In this document: positions 16,729 through 24,951 of the stretch, piece after piece
How positions within the stretch are numbered: the first letter of the stretch is position 1
How the letters are laid out: the number at the start of each line of letters is the position of its first letter
NCBI RefSeq assembly: GCF_051860505.1
Contig: NZ_JBHYDX010000003.1
Coordinates: 124,001 to 188,000 of the forward strand
Length of the DNA stretch: 64,000 bases
Reading direction: 5' to 3'
Source of the DNA: Pannonibacter sp051860505
GTDB taxonomy: Bacteria; Pseudomonadota; Alphaproteobacteria; Rhizobiales; Stappiaceae
Notes under the pieces: generated by a model
The model's input: the letters and a program-made list of their open reading frames with translations, nothing else
Database searches by the model: none
Told to the model about the DNA's origin: nothing
Position numbers and translations under genes: made by a program

Positions 16729-19700
16729 TCAGGCCGCCTTGTGCGCCGCATCCCACTCGCGCAGGGCCGCCGCATCGCGCGGGGTCACGTCCGGATAAGC
16801 CGGATCGCTGCCGACTTCCGGCAGGATCTTCCAGGAGCGGGCACATTTCTGCCCCTCGGCGAGCCCCGGCACAACCGCGACGCCCTTGACGTCGTCCAGC
16901 GTGAAGGCACCGACCGGAGCTGTGGCATCGCTCAAGGTCAGCTGGCTGGTGATCGAGATGTCGGCCATGTCGATGCCGGCGAGCGCTGCCATCAGCTCCG
17001 GGTCGGTCACATGCACCACCGGATGGGCTTCCAGCGACGAGCCGATGCGCTTTTCGCGGCGCTCGATTTCCAGCGCGCCGGTGATGACGCGGCGCACTTC
17101 GCGCACCTTGTCCCACTTGGCGGCCAGCGCCTCGTCACGCCAGTCCGCCTGCAGCACCGGGAACTGCTGCAGGTGCACGGAACTGTCCGCGCCCGGATGC
17201 CGCGCGATCCAGCTTTCCTCCATGGTGAAGGGCAGCATCGGCGCCATCCACACGACCAGGCAGGTGAACAGCTCCTCGATGACCTGCAGCGAGGCCTTGC
17301 GGCGCACGGACGAGGCCGGGTCGCAGTAGAGCGTGTCCTTGCGGATATCGAAGTAGAAGGCGGATAGGTCCACCGTCATGAAGGTGAAGAGGTGGTGGAA
17401 CACCTTCTTGTAGTCGAAGGCGGCGTAGCCCTCGCGCACCAGCGTGTCCAGATCGGCCAGCCGGTGCAGCATCAGCCGCTCCAGCTCGGGCATGTCGGCA
17501 AGCGCCACCGTCTCGCCGGTGGCGTGGGCGAGCGAGCCCAGCATCCAGCGCAAGGTGTTGCGCAGCTTGCGGTAGCTGTCGACGGAGGTCTTCAGGATCT
17601 CCGGCCCGATGCGCTGGTCTTCGGCATAGTCGCCGGAGGCCACCCACAGGCGCAGGATGTCGGCGCCATACTGCTTGATGACGTCCTGCGGGAACACCTG
17701 GTTGCCCAAGGACTTCGACATCTTGCGGCCGTCCTCGGCCATGGTGAAGCCGTGGGTCAGGACCGCGTCATAGGGCGCATGGCCGCGCGTGCCGCAGCTT
17801 TCCAGCAGCGAGGAATGGAACCAGCCGCGATGCTGGTCCGAGCCTTCCAGATAGAGCACGTAGTCGTTGCCGCCATCGACCTTGCGCTTCGGCTTGAGGT
17901 CGGCGCGCTTTTCCAGGCAGAAGGCGTGGGTCGAGCCGCTGTCGAACCAGACGTCGAGGATGTCGTCGATCTTGATCCAGTCACCTGCCGCGTAGTCCGA
18001 CCCGAGGAACCGTTCCTTGGCGCCTTCGGCGAACCAGACATCGGCGCCTTCCGCCCGGAAGGCCTCGGCGATCCGGGCGTTGACAGCCGGATCCTTCAGC
18101 ACTTCGGCGGTGTCCTTGTGAATGAACACGGTGATCGGCACGCCCCAGGCCCGCTGGCGCGACAGCACCCAGTCCGGACGGCCGGCGATCATCGAGCGCA
18201 GGCGGTTCTGGCCGGTGGCCGGCACGAAGCGGGTGTTCGCAATCGCCATTAGGGCTCGGTTGCGCAGTGTGTCCGGCGTCCGAACTTGATTCCCGCCCTC
18301 AAGAGCGAATTCAATTTGGTCAGAAGACAGCTGTTTGTCCATGTAGACAAACCACTGCGGCGTGTTGCGGAAGATCACCGGCTTCTTCGAGCGCCAGGAA
18401 TGCGGATACTGGTGCTTGAGACGGGCAAGCCCGATCAGCGCGCCAGCTTCCTTCAGCTTCTCGATGTTGGCCTTGTTGGCCGTGCCCTTCTCGCCCTTGT
18501 GCGTGATGACCTGGTGGCTGTCAAAGCCCGGCGCATCCTTGGTGTAGAAACCGTCGTCGGCAACGGTGAAGGGGATCTCCCAACGCTTCAAAGCTGCATC
18601 GTATTCTGTCGTAGTCCCATTCTCCCGATCCATGCTTGCAGCAATCTCTAGATCAAGCTTCGCATGCTCGTTCCAGACTTCAAAGTCGTCTGTTCCGTGG
18701 CTGGGCGCGGTGTGGACGAAGCCGGTGCCGGTGTCGTCGGTGACATGGTCGCCGTCGAGCAATGGCACATCGAACTGGTAGCCGCCCAGATCCAGATCCC
18801 TGTAGGGATGGGCGCAGGTGAGCGCGCCGAGTTCGTCGGCGGTGACAGTGCGCCGCTTCACGAAATCGGTGATGCGGGCGTTCCTGAACACCTCTTCGGC
18901 CAGCTTGTCGGCGAGGATGAGCTTGTCGCCCTTCTGCACCCAGTTGTCGTCGGAAAGACCGTCCTGCGTCACCTCATAAAGGCCGTAGGAGATGGCAGAG
19001 GAATAGGAGATCGCGCGGTTGCCCGGGATGGTCCAGGGGGTGGTGGTCCAGATGATCACGGCCGCATCGAGCAGTTCCTCGGCGGCGGCCTCGTCCTGGC
19101 CGCCGGCTTCGACAACCGGGAACTTCACCCAGATCATGTCGGACTGGTAGTCCTGATACTCGATCTCGGCCTCGGCCAGCGCCGTGTTCTCCACCACGGA
19201 CCACATCACCGGCTTGGAGCCGCGATAGAGCTGGCCGGACATGGCAAACTTCATCAGCTCCTCGGCGATGACCGCCTCGGCGTCGTAGTTCATGGTCAGG
19301 TACGGATTGTCCCAGTCGCCTTCAATGCCGAGGCGGCGGAACTCATCGCGCTGGATGGCCACCCACTTCTCGGCATAGGCGCGGCATTCCTGGCGGAACG
19401 CGATCATGGCGACCGAGTTCTTCAGGTCCGGCTTCTGCTTGCCCTTGGAGCGGTAGTTCTCTTCCTCGATCTTCCACTCGATCGGCAGGCCGTGGCAGTC
19501 CCAGCCGGGAACGTAATTGCTGTCGAAGCCCATCATCTGCATCGAGCGCGTGACGATGTCCTTCAGCGTCTTGTTCAGCGCATGGCCGATGTGGATGTTG
19601 CCGTTGGCATAGGGGGGGCCATCGTGCAGCAGAAACTTCGGCCGGCCGTCAGCGGCCTCACGCAGGCGCTTGTAGAGGTCCATCTCCTGCCAGCGGCTGA

Positions 19701-19800
19701 TCAGCTCGGGTTCCTTCTGCGGCAGGCCGGCGCGCATCGGAAAATCGGTGACGGGCAGATAGAGGGTCTCGGAATAGTCGCGGGATGTGGTTTCGCTCAT
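16729..19800 (-). CDS. ileS: Isoleucyl-tRNA synthetase
   Basis: A 1023-aa class Ia synthetase charging tRNA-Ile. The HIGH motif is at about residues 70-73 (YANGNIHIGHALNK) and KMSKS lies in DGRKMSKSLGNQ; the CP1 editing domain lies between (GTGFVHTAPSHGTDD). Near the C terminus the zinc-site motif is reduced to QKCARSWKI, with the second Cys replaced by Ser and the second Cys pair missing, so this enzyme probably lacks the zinc ribbon. Two short stretches (about 18241-18345 and 18593-18690) use A/T-ending codons unlike the rest of the gene. Confidence 0.98.
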   Translation of the reverse strand: MSETTSRDYSETLYLPVTDFPMRAGLPQKEPELISRWQEMDLYKRLREAADGRPKFLLHDGPPYANGNIHIGHALNKTLKDIVTRSMQMMGFDSNYVPGWDCHGLPIEWKIEEENYRSKGKQKPDLKNSVAMIAFRQECRAYAEKWVAIQRDEFRRLGIEGDWDNPYLTMNYDAEAVIAEELMKFAMSGQLYRGSKPVMWSVVENTALAEAEIEYQDYQSDMIWVKFPVVEAGGQDEAAAEELLDAAVIIWTTTPWTIPGNRAISYSSAISYGLYEVTQDGLSDDNWVQKGDKLILADKLAEEVFRNARITDFVKRRTVTADELGALTCAHPYRDLDLGGYQFDVPLLDGDHVTDDTGTGFVHTAPSHGTDDFEVWNEHAKLDLEIAASMDRENGTTTEYDAALKRWEIPFTVADDGFYTKDAPGFDSHQVITHKGEKGTANKANIEKLKEAGALIGLARLKHQYPHSWRSKKPVIFRNTPQWFVYMDKQLSSDQIEFALEGGNQVRTPDTLRNRALMAIANTRFVPATGQNRLRSMIAGRPDWVLSRQRAWGVPITVFIHKDTAEVLKDPAVNARIAEAFRAEGADVWFAEGAKERFLGSDYAAGDWIKIDDILDVWFDSGSTHAFCLEKRADLKPKRKVDGGNDYVLYLEGSDQHRGWFHSSLLESCGTRGHAPYDAVLTHGFTMAEDGRKMSKSLGNQVFPQDVIKQYGADILRLWVASGDYAEDQRIGPEILKTSVDSYRKLRNTLRWMLGSLAHATGETVALADMPELERLMLHRLADLDTLVREGYAAFDYKKVFHHLFTFMTVDLSAFYFDIRKDTLYCDPASSVRRKASLQVIEELFTCLVVWMAPMLPFTMEESWIARHPGADSSVHLQQFPVLQADWRDEALAAKWDKVREVRRVITGALEIERREKRIGSSLEAHPVVHVTDPELMAALAGIDMADISITSQLTLSDATAPVGAFTLDDVKGVAVVPGLAEGQKCARSWKILPEVGSDPAYPDVTPRDAAALREWDAAHKAA

Positions 19801-20081
19801 GACGGCAATCCGCAGAAAAGGGGCGCTGGCCGCGCCCGTATCGCAAGGAGGATCCCGGTTCGCCAGGAGGGCGCTGGCCGGGAGAATTCACGGCAGGTCT
19901 CCCGGTCCCTCGGCGCCGCAGGATGCGTCAGCCGAAGGCCGGGCAGCTAATTCGTGAGACACCGGGGCGCACGAAGCGGCCGGTCAGCGCAGGAAAACTC
20001 ATGCTGGCTCTACTACCAGTCCGGCCGGCCTGAATAAAGCGGCAATTGCGGCCAGGGACCGCGAGGGGGGAACGTCTTGCA

Positions 20082-20118
20082 GCAAAAGAAAGCAGGTCCG
20101 CCGTAGGGCGGACCTGCT
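20082..20118 (-). terminator. Rho-independent terminator of the 87-aa gene
   Basis: A 12-bp stem (20091-20102 with 20107-20118) with a 4-nt loop. Read on the minus strand it is followed by TTCTTTTGC. It lies downstream of the minus-strand gene at 20274. Confidence 0.8.
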
Positions 20119-20144
20119 TCAGACTGCTGACAAACCTACTCACT

Positions 20145-20240
20145 GTCATCCCGGCCCAGCTGAGCGTTAGCGAAGCGCCGAGCCGGGATCCAGACATCAG
20201 CCGCGCGAAGCGCGTCAAATCCCGGGCCCTGGTTTCTGGT
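20145..20240. repeat. Palindromic intergenic repeat (family B, GTCATCCCGG type)
   Basis: Begins GTCATCCCGG, contains TTAGCGAAGCGCCGAGCCGG and continues with an imperfect inverted half ending near ATCCCGGGCCCTGG. Related elements lie at 53716-53888 and 61849-61978. Confidence 0.75.
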
Positions 20241-20273
20241 GTCAGGATGGCGTTGGCCGTCGCGGCCTATGGC

Positions 20274-20537
20274 TCAGCCGCCCCGGTTCACCTCGTCCCG
20301 GATCTCCTGCACGCTGCGGTCCGGATTGCGGCGCTTTTCCTCAACCACGCGGTCCTGGAGTTCGGCTTCGCGTTCGGCACGGGCCTGTTCTGCCTGCGCT
20401 TCCCGCATCCCCTGATAGGCCTCAATGACCTCGTTGATCTTTTCACCGACTTTCTCGCCAGCCTGAAGGGCGCCATCTACGGCGTCGCTGACAAGTCCCT
20501 TTGCCGATTCCCCAGATGTGTTGCTGTTGTTGCTCAT
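20274..20537 (-). CDS. Small charged helical protein behind an FNR box
   Basis: An 87-aa protein not recognised as a named family. It has a Ser/Asn-rich start (MSNNSNTSGE), then amphipathic helices rich in Glu, Lys, Arg and Ala (GEKVGEKINEVIEAY, AEQARAEREAELQDRV) and ends PDRSVQEIRDEVNRGG. No signal peptide, membrane helix or Cys is present, so it is probably cytosolic. The ATG at 20537 is chosen because AGGGAG lies seven bases upstream; an ATG at 20543 touches that site. A perfect FNR/FixK box with a well-placed -10 lies upstream, so expression in low oxygen is predicted. A strong terminator follows, making it monocistronic. Confidence 0.75.
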   Translation of the reverse strand: MSNNSNTSGESAKGLVSDAVDGALQAGEKVGEKINEVIEAYQGMREAQAEQARAEREAELQDRVVEEKRRNPDRSVQEIRDEVNRGG

Positions 20538-20597
20538 GTTCATCTCCCTGGTTGCTCGCAGGTATGTTCTTTTTATTGAATTAACCCTGCGGAAATT

Positions 20598-20639
20598 ATT
20601 GAAGGGGAGATTGCGCGAGATTGGGTTGATCTGGATCAA
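20598..20639 (-). promoter_or_regulatory. Class II FNR/FixK-type promoter
   Basis: TTGATCTGGATCAA at 20626-20639 is a perfect FNR/FixK consensus (TTGAT-N4-ATCAA). On the minus strand a TTCAAT hexamer at 20603-20598 falls exactly at -12 to -7 if the box is centred at -41.5, the class II activator position. The predicted transcript would have a leader of about 54 nt before the ATG at 20537. Confidence 0.75.
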
Positions 20640-20696
20640 ATTGCCAGATCAATTCTCGGTTGAACTGTTCGGAAATGCCGCTTTTAGGCGGAGGTG

Positions 20697-21620
20697 TCAG
20701 CTTTGCGCCGCGCGGAGCCGTTCGCGGTGGGCGATGTAGAGGCCGCTGGCAACGATGAGGGCGATGCCGCCCCAGGTGGGCAGATCAGGGAAATCGCGGA
20801 AGACGAGATAGCCGAGCAGGGTGGCGCTGACGATCTCGAGATAGTTGAACGGGGCAAGGACCGAGGCCGGGGCGAGCGCGAAGGCGCGGACGATGAAACC
20901 GTGGCTGATGAAGGAAATGAGGCCGATTGCGACCATCATCAGGAGATCAAGACTGCCCGGAACCACCAGCGCAAAGCCGCCGATGCCGGTCGTTGCGGCG
21001 ACCAGCAGCACCACGCCCAGGGTTGCTCCGCCGCCGAGCGCCGTGGTGAACTGCATCGACAGCAGGCTGTCCTCGCCGGCCAGTTTGCGGGTGATGATGA
21101 GGTAGAACGCAAACAGCGTCGCCGTGACCAGCGGCAGCAGCGCCGAGGCGCCGAAGGCCGCAAAGCTCGGCCGCACGATCAGCATGGCCCCGACAAGGCC
21201 AACGCCAACGGCGGCCCAGCGACGGGGGCCCACCGTTTCCTTGAGGATCACTGCGGACAGGGCCGTCAGGATCATTGGTTCGACAAAGAAAATGGCGATG
21301 GCATCCGCCACCGGCATCACTTTGAGGGCGGTGAAGAAGGCGAGCGTGGCGCCGGAGAGGAGGGCGCCGCGCAGCAGGTTGACGCCCCAGCGCTGCGGCC
21401 GCAGCGTGGAAAGGCTGCGGGTCCACACGAGGGCGATGATCATCGTGATCAGCGCCTGGAAGAAGAACCGGGCAAACGAGACTTCAAGCGCCGGAATATG
21501 TCCGGCCAGTACTTTGGCGAGGACATCCATCACCGGCACGACGCCCATGCCGGCGATCATGAACAGGATGCCGTGAAAAATGTCGCGCGGGCTGTCGGTG
21601 CGGTGATCCGGCGGGCTCAT
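20697..21620 (-). CDS. EamA/DMT-family transporter
   Basis: A 307-aa inner-membrane protein with about ten hydrophobic helices arranged as two EamA repeats. The first repeat ends VILKETVGPRRWAAVGVGLVGAMLIV, and the second ends VFRDFPDLPTWGGIALIVASGLY, both typical EamA ends. The family exports or imports small metabolites, and the substrate is not evident. Its start overlaps the stop of ribF by four bases (ATGA), so it is translationally coupled to riboflavin-cofactor synthesis. That context makes flavin or a precursor a possible but unproven cargo. Confidence 0.85.
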   Translation of the reverse strand: MSPPDHRTDSPRDIFHGILFMIAGMGVVPVMDVLAKVLAGHIPALEVSFARFFFQALITMIIALVWTRSLSTLRPQRWGVNLLRGALLSGATLAFFTALKVMPVADAIAIFFVEPMILTALSAVILKETVGPRRWAAVGVGLVGAMLIVRPSFAAFGASALLPLVTATLFAFYLIITRKLAGEDSLLSMQFTTALGGGATLGVVLLVAATTGIGGFALVVPGSLDLLMMVAIGLISFISHGFIVRAFALAPASVLAPFNYLEIVSATLLGYLVFRDFPDLPTWGGIALIVASGLYIAHRERLRAAQS

Positions 21621-22612
21621 AACGGCACGTTGCCGAGCGCAAGGTCGAGTGGCGACAGCGGCGAAAGGGACGCGAGTGCGGCCCGCGCTTCGGCGCTGTC
21701 CCGGTCCATCTGCGCAATCAGGGCATCCAGCGAGGTGAATTTTTCCTCCGGCCGCAGGTAGGAGACAAAGCTGACCCGCAGCCTCTTGCCATAGAGATCG
21801 CCGGAAAAATCGAACAGGAACACCTCCAGCAGCGGCGCGCCATTGTCGAAAGTCGGCCGGCGGCCATAGCTGGCGACGCCATCAACCGGCTTGCCATCGA
21901 CCAGCACACGAACGGCATAGATGCCGTGGCGCAGGGTGCACTCATCGGCAAGGCGCAGGTTGGCGGTGGGGTAGCCCAGCTCCCGGCCACGCTTCTCGCC
22001 ATGGCGGACCTCGGCCTCGACGAACCAGCGATAGCCGAGGAGCCCATTGGCAAGCGCAATGTCGCCTTCCGCCAACGCTTCGCGGATGCGCGAGGAGGAG
22101 ATCACTTCGCGGCCCTCGTAGACTTCCGCCGCGACGATGGTGACGCCGAAGCCATGTTCGGATCCGGCGGCTTTCAGGAAGTCCGGAGTGCCGGCGCGGC
22201 CACGGCCGAAATGAAAATCATGCCCCGTCACCGCGTGGCGAATGCCCAGCGATCCGATCAGGATCCGGCGGACGAAGTCAGCCGCCTCCAGGCCTGCGAA
22301 CTCCCGCGAGAAGGGCAGCACCAGCACCCCGTCGAGCCCGAAGGCTTCCAGCACTTCCGCTCTTGCCTGCTGCGGCGTCAGGCGGAAGACGGGCTTGTCC
22401 GGATTGAACACCGTGCGCGGATGCGGCTCGAAGGTCATGGCATAGACCGGGGCATCGGCAGCATGGGCGATGTCGATGGCATGCTGCAGCACCACCCGGT
22501 GCCCCCGGTGCACCCCGTCAAAATTGCCGATCGCGACCACGCCGCCTTTCAGATGCTGCGGAAACCGGTCGAGGTCTTCGGCATGGGCGAAAGGCAGACG
22601 GATGTCGGACAT
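21617..22612 (-). CDS. ribF: Bifunctional riboflavin kinase/FAD synthetase
   Basis: About 331 aa. The N-terminal FMN adenylyltransferase domain has VAIGNFDGVHRGHR and the ISSSRIREAL motif, and the C-terminal flavokinase domain has GRELGYPTANLRL. Together they convert riboflavin to FMN and FAD in the cytosol. The ATG at 22612 (MSDIRLPF) is taken as the start; a GTG at 22672 would add 20 unlike residues. The next gene, an EamA transporter, overlaps its stop. Confidence 0.96.
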   Translation of the reverse strand: MSDIRLPFAHAEDLDRFPQHLKGGVVAIGNFDGVHRGHRVVLQHAIDIAHAADAPVYAMTFEPHPRTVFNPDKPVFRLTPQQARAEVLEAFGLDGVLVLPFSREFAGLEAADFVRRILIGSLGIRHAVTGHDFHFGRGRAGTPDFLKAAGSEHGFGVTIVAAEVYEGREVISSSRIREALAEGDIALANGLLGYRWFVEAEVRHGEKRGRELGYPTANLRLADECTLRHGIYAVRVLVDGKPVDGVASYGRRPTFDNGAPLLEVFLFDFSGDLYGKRLRVSFVSYLRPEEKFTSLDALIAQMDRDSAEARAALASLSPLSPLDLALGNVPL

Positions 22613-22743
22613 GGGCGATGCAAACCTGGCGGGACGGGATCGGCCTGATTGCACCGCGACAGGCGGCGACACATGACATCAGGCAGCGCGCGGACCCTGC
22701 CGGTTTCACATCCAAAGGTCAAGCTTGGCAGGGCCAGTCCGGG

Positions 22744-23190
22744 TCAGATGCGCAGCGCCTCATCGTCGCGCGAGGGCACCTTGACCATCGCCTCGCCTTC
22801 CAGGACCACGGTCTCGCCGACACTGCAGACACAGCTCAGTTTCGCCCGGTTGCCGCGCTCCAGCAGTTCGGTGACCGTGACTGTGACGGTGACATCATCG
22901 CCGATGCGCACCGGGGCCTTGAAGTTCAGCGTCTGCGACAGATAGATCGCGCCCGGTCCGGGAAGACGTGTGCCAAGCACGGCGGAGATCAGGCTGGCGG
23001 TGTAGAGACCATGGGCGATGCGGGTCCGAAACGGCGTGCGGGCAGCAAAATGTTCCGACAGATGGATCGGGTTTCGATCCCCCGACACCTCGGCAAATCC
23101 CACAACATCCGAGGAGCTGACATGTTTGGTCAATGTCTCCGACAAGCCTACCGCAAGGTCTTCGTAACACAGTCGTCGTAATTCGAGCAT
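22744..23190 (-). CDS. MaoC-like hydratase (R-specific enoyl-CoA hydratase type)
   Basis: About 148 aa with a single hot-dog fold. The hydratase-2 motif is intact: FAEVSGDRNPIHLSEHFA carries the catalytic Asp and His, and RIAHGLYTASLIS is the conserved helix. It would hydrate trans-2-enoyl-CoA to (R)-3-hydroxyacyl-CoA, or act on a related acyl thioester. The ATG at 23190 has AGGACA upstream; an in-frame start at 23214 adds eight residues. It stands alone upstream of ribF with no polyhydroxyalkanoate gene in view. Confidence 0.88.
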   Translation of the reverse strand: MLELRRLCYEDLAVGLSETLTKHVSSSDVVGFAEVSGDRNPIHLSEHFAARTPFRTRIAHGLYTASLISAVLGTRLPGPGAIYLSQTLNFKAPVRIGDDVTVTVTVTELLERGNRAKLSCVCSVGETVVLEGEAMVKVPSRDDEALRI

Positions 23191-23440
23191 GTTGGTGTGT
23201 CCTGTGTCCGGCAAGCCTGTCAGGCAGTATCCGGAACCTAGGCGGGAGACGCGTGCGCTTCAATACGGCTTTCGGCCAAGAAAAAAGCCGCGCGTCATTA
23301 ACGCTCTTTTCAGGGCCACCGTTTAAATTGACCAGAGTATGGGGAGGCGGGGACACAGGAACGTGTCTCTCTCCTGATTGGTCAGATCGCGTCAAATAAG
23401 ACCTCGTGCGGGGTCGCGTATTGACAGTATGGAGTAGACG

Positions 23441-23824
23441 ATGGCCCTTGATCTTCAGATGCCGGTCCTCGTGGTCGATGATTACAAGACTATGATCCGG
23501 ATTATTCGGAACCTGCTCAAGCAGCTGGGTTTCGAAGATATCGACGATGCCGCAGACGGCACCGAGGCGCTGGAGAAGATGAAGCAGCGCAAGTACGGTC
23601 TGGTTATTTCGGACTGGAACATGGAGCCGATGACCGGCTACGAACTGCTCAAGCAGGTTCGTGCCGATGCAAGCCTCTCCAAGACCCCGTTCATCATGGT
23701 TACGGCAGAATCCAAGACCGAGAACGTGATCGCGGCGAAGAAGGCTGGCGTGAACAACTACATCGTGAAGCCGTTCAACGCGCAGACGCTGAAGGGCAAG
23801 ATCGAGGCGGTTTTCGCGGACTGA
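23441..23824 (+). CDS. cheY: CheY-type single-domain response regulator
   Basis: A 127-aa receiver only. The full active site is present: Asp13-Asp14 (VLVVDDYKTM), phosphoacceptor Asp58 (LVISDWNMEPMTGYELL), Thr88 and Lys110 (YIVKPF). GTYGSAxx-type output domains are absent, so output is by protein contact, probably with the flagellar switch. A cheZ gene follows after 187 bp on the same strand, which makes this the CheY it dephosphorylates. The pair stands outside a che receptor/kinase operon. Confidence 0.92.
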   Translation: MALDLQMPVLVVDDYKTMIRIIRNLLKQLGFEDIDDAADGTEALEKMKQRKYGLVISDWNMEPMTGYELLKQVRADASLSKTPFIMVTAESKTENVIAAKKAGVNNYIVKPFNAQTLKGKIEAVFAD

Positions 23825-24011
23825 TGCGTGTTTGCACCCAGGCGGGACGCAAATGCGCGCCCGCCCGAGTGCCAAATCCGGATTTCGAAGACCTCGCGAG
23901 CGCCTGCAAGCCGGATGGCACATAACCGGCAGGGAGCTACACCACGCGACCTCGTCCAAGGCAGATGGGCAAGGCTTTCGGTCTCCGGATACAAACAGGA
24001 GGGCTGAACAA

Positions 24012-24686
24012 ATGGCCACAATGACACGTGAGAACGTGGTTCGCGTGATCGAGTTCCTCGAGCAGAACCGGGATCGCGGCGGTGACGTCGGACTTTCTGA
24101 CGTCATGCAACTGGCGGAAGTGATGACCGGATCGCTGCATGAGTTTCTGCATGCGGTTCAGCCGGCGGTGACCGGCGAGTTGAAGGCCATCGCGATCGAG
24201 ATTACGCGCATGAAGGAAGAGATCGTCTCCCTTCGCGCCAACGACATGAAGTCGCAGCGGATCCCGGAAGCTGGCCGTGAACTGGATGCCATCGTCGAAT
24301 CGACCGAATCGGCGACGCACACGATCATGACGGCCGCCGAAGAAATCATGGGTGCGGACACCTCGGATGCCGCAGCTTACCAGGATCTGGTCAACACCAA
24401 GATGATCGAGATCTTCGAAGCCTGCGCGTTCCAGGACATCACCGGCCAGCGTATTTCGAAGGTTGTGTCGACGCTGAACTACATCGATCAGCGGGTGACC
24501 AATTTCGTCGAGAAGCTGCGCATCATCGAGAACATGGAACCCGAGCTTGAGGAAACCGACGAGGAGCGCCGCAAGCGCGAGCTGATCCTCCACGGCCCGC
24601 AAATGGCTGGCGAAGGCGTGTCGCAGTCCGACATCGATGCCATGCTCGGCGACAGTCAGGACGACATCGACAAGCTGTTCGCCTGA
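24012..24686 (+). CDS. cheZ: CheY phosphatase CheZ
   Basis: A 224-aa, nearly all-helical protein. The phosphatase motif is intact: AFQDITGQRISKV places Asp142 and Gln146, equivalent to the catalytic Asp and Gln of E. coli CheZ. The C terminus after an acidic linker carries two similar CheY-binding-like peptides in tandem (VSQSDIDAMLG and DSQDDIDKLFA), where E. coli has one. AGGAGGG precedes the ATG. It lies downstream of cheY and is closed by a strong terminator. Role: signal termination in chemotaxis. Confidence 0.93.
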   Translation: MATMTRENVVRVIEFLEQNRDRGGDVGLSDVMQLAEVMTGSLHEFLHAVQPAVTGELKAIAIEITRMKEEIVSLRANDMKSQRIPEAGRELDAIVESTESATHTIMTAAEEIMGADTSDAAAYQDLVNTKMIEIFEACAFQDITGQRISKVVSTLNYIDQRVTNFVEKLRIIENMEPELEETDEERRKRELILHGPQMAGEGVSQSDIDAMLGDSQDDIDKLFA

Positions 24687-24704
24687 GAGCTGCCACGATT
24701 CAAC

Positions 24705-24740
24705 AAAAAGGCCGGTGCAGTTGCTGCACCGGCTTTTTTT
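24705..24740 (+). terminator. cheY-cheZ terminator
   Basis: GCCGGTGCAG (24711-24720) pairs with CTGCACCGGC (24724-24733) around TTG, followed by seven T and preceded by five A. Confidence 0.95.
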
Positions 24741-24785
24741 GTCTGGCGATCGCGGGATCTGTTGTCAGCCAAGGCGCCGAAACCT

Positions 24786-24900
24786 CGTCGCTCCTGCGCA
24801 GGCAGGAGCCCAGTAACCGAGGCGGCGGTTGTCTTGTCAGGCGGAGTAAACCCAATCAACTCAGGTGGTTACTGGGCTCCTGCCTGCGCAGGAGCGACGA
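24786..24900. repeat. Inverted pair of a 30-bp intergenic repeat (family A)
   Basis: Left arm 24786-24815 and right arm 24870-24899 are near-perfect inverted copies of the element also found at 13403-13551, separated by about 54 bp. It lies in the gap between convergent cheZ and the HAD gene. Confidence 0.93.
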
Positions 24901-24951
24901 CGGGATGCGCTTTGCCGTGTCGCTCATATCTGTCCTTCGCCGCCGTCGCCC

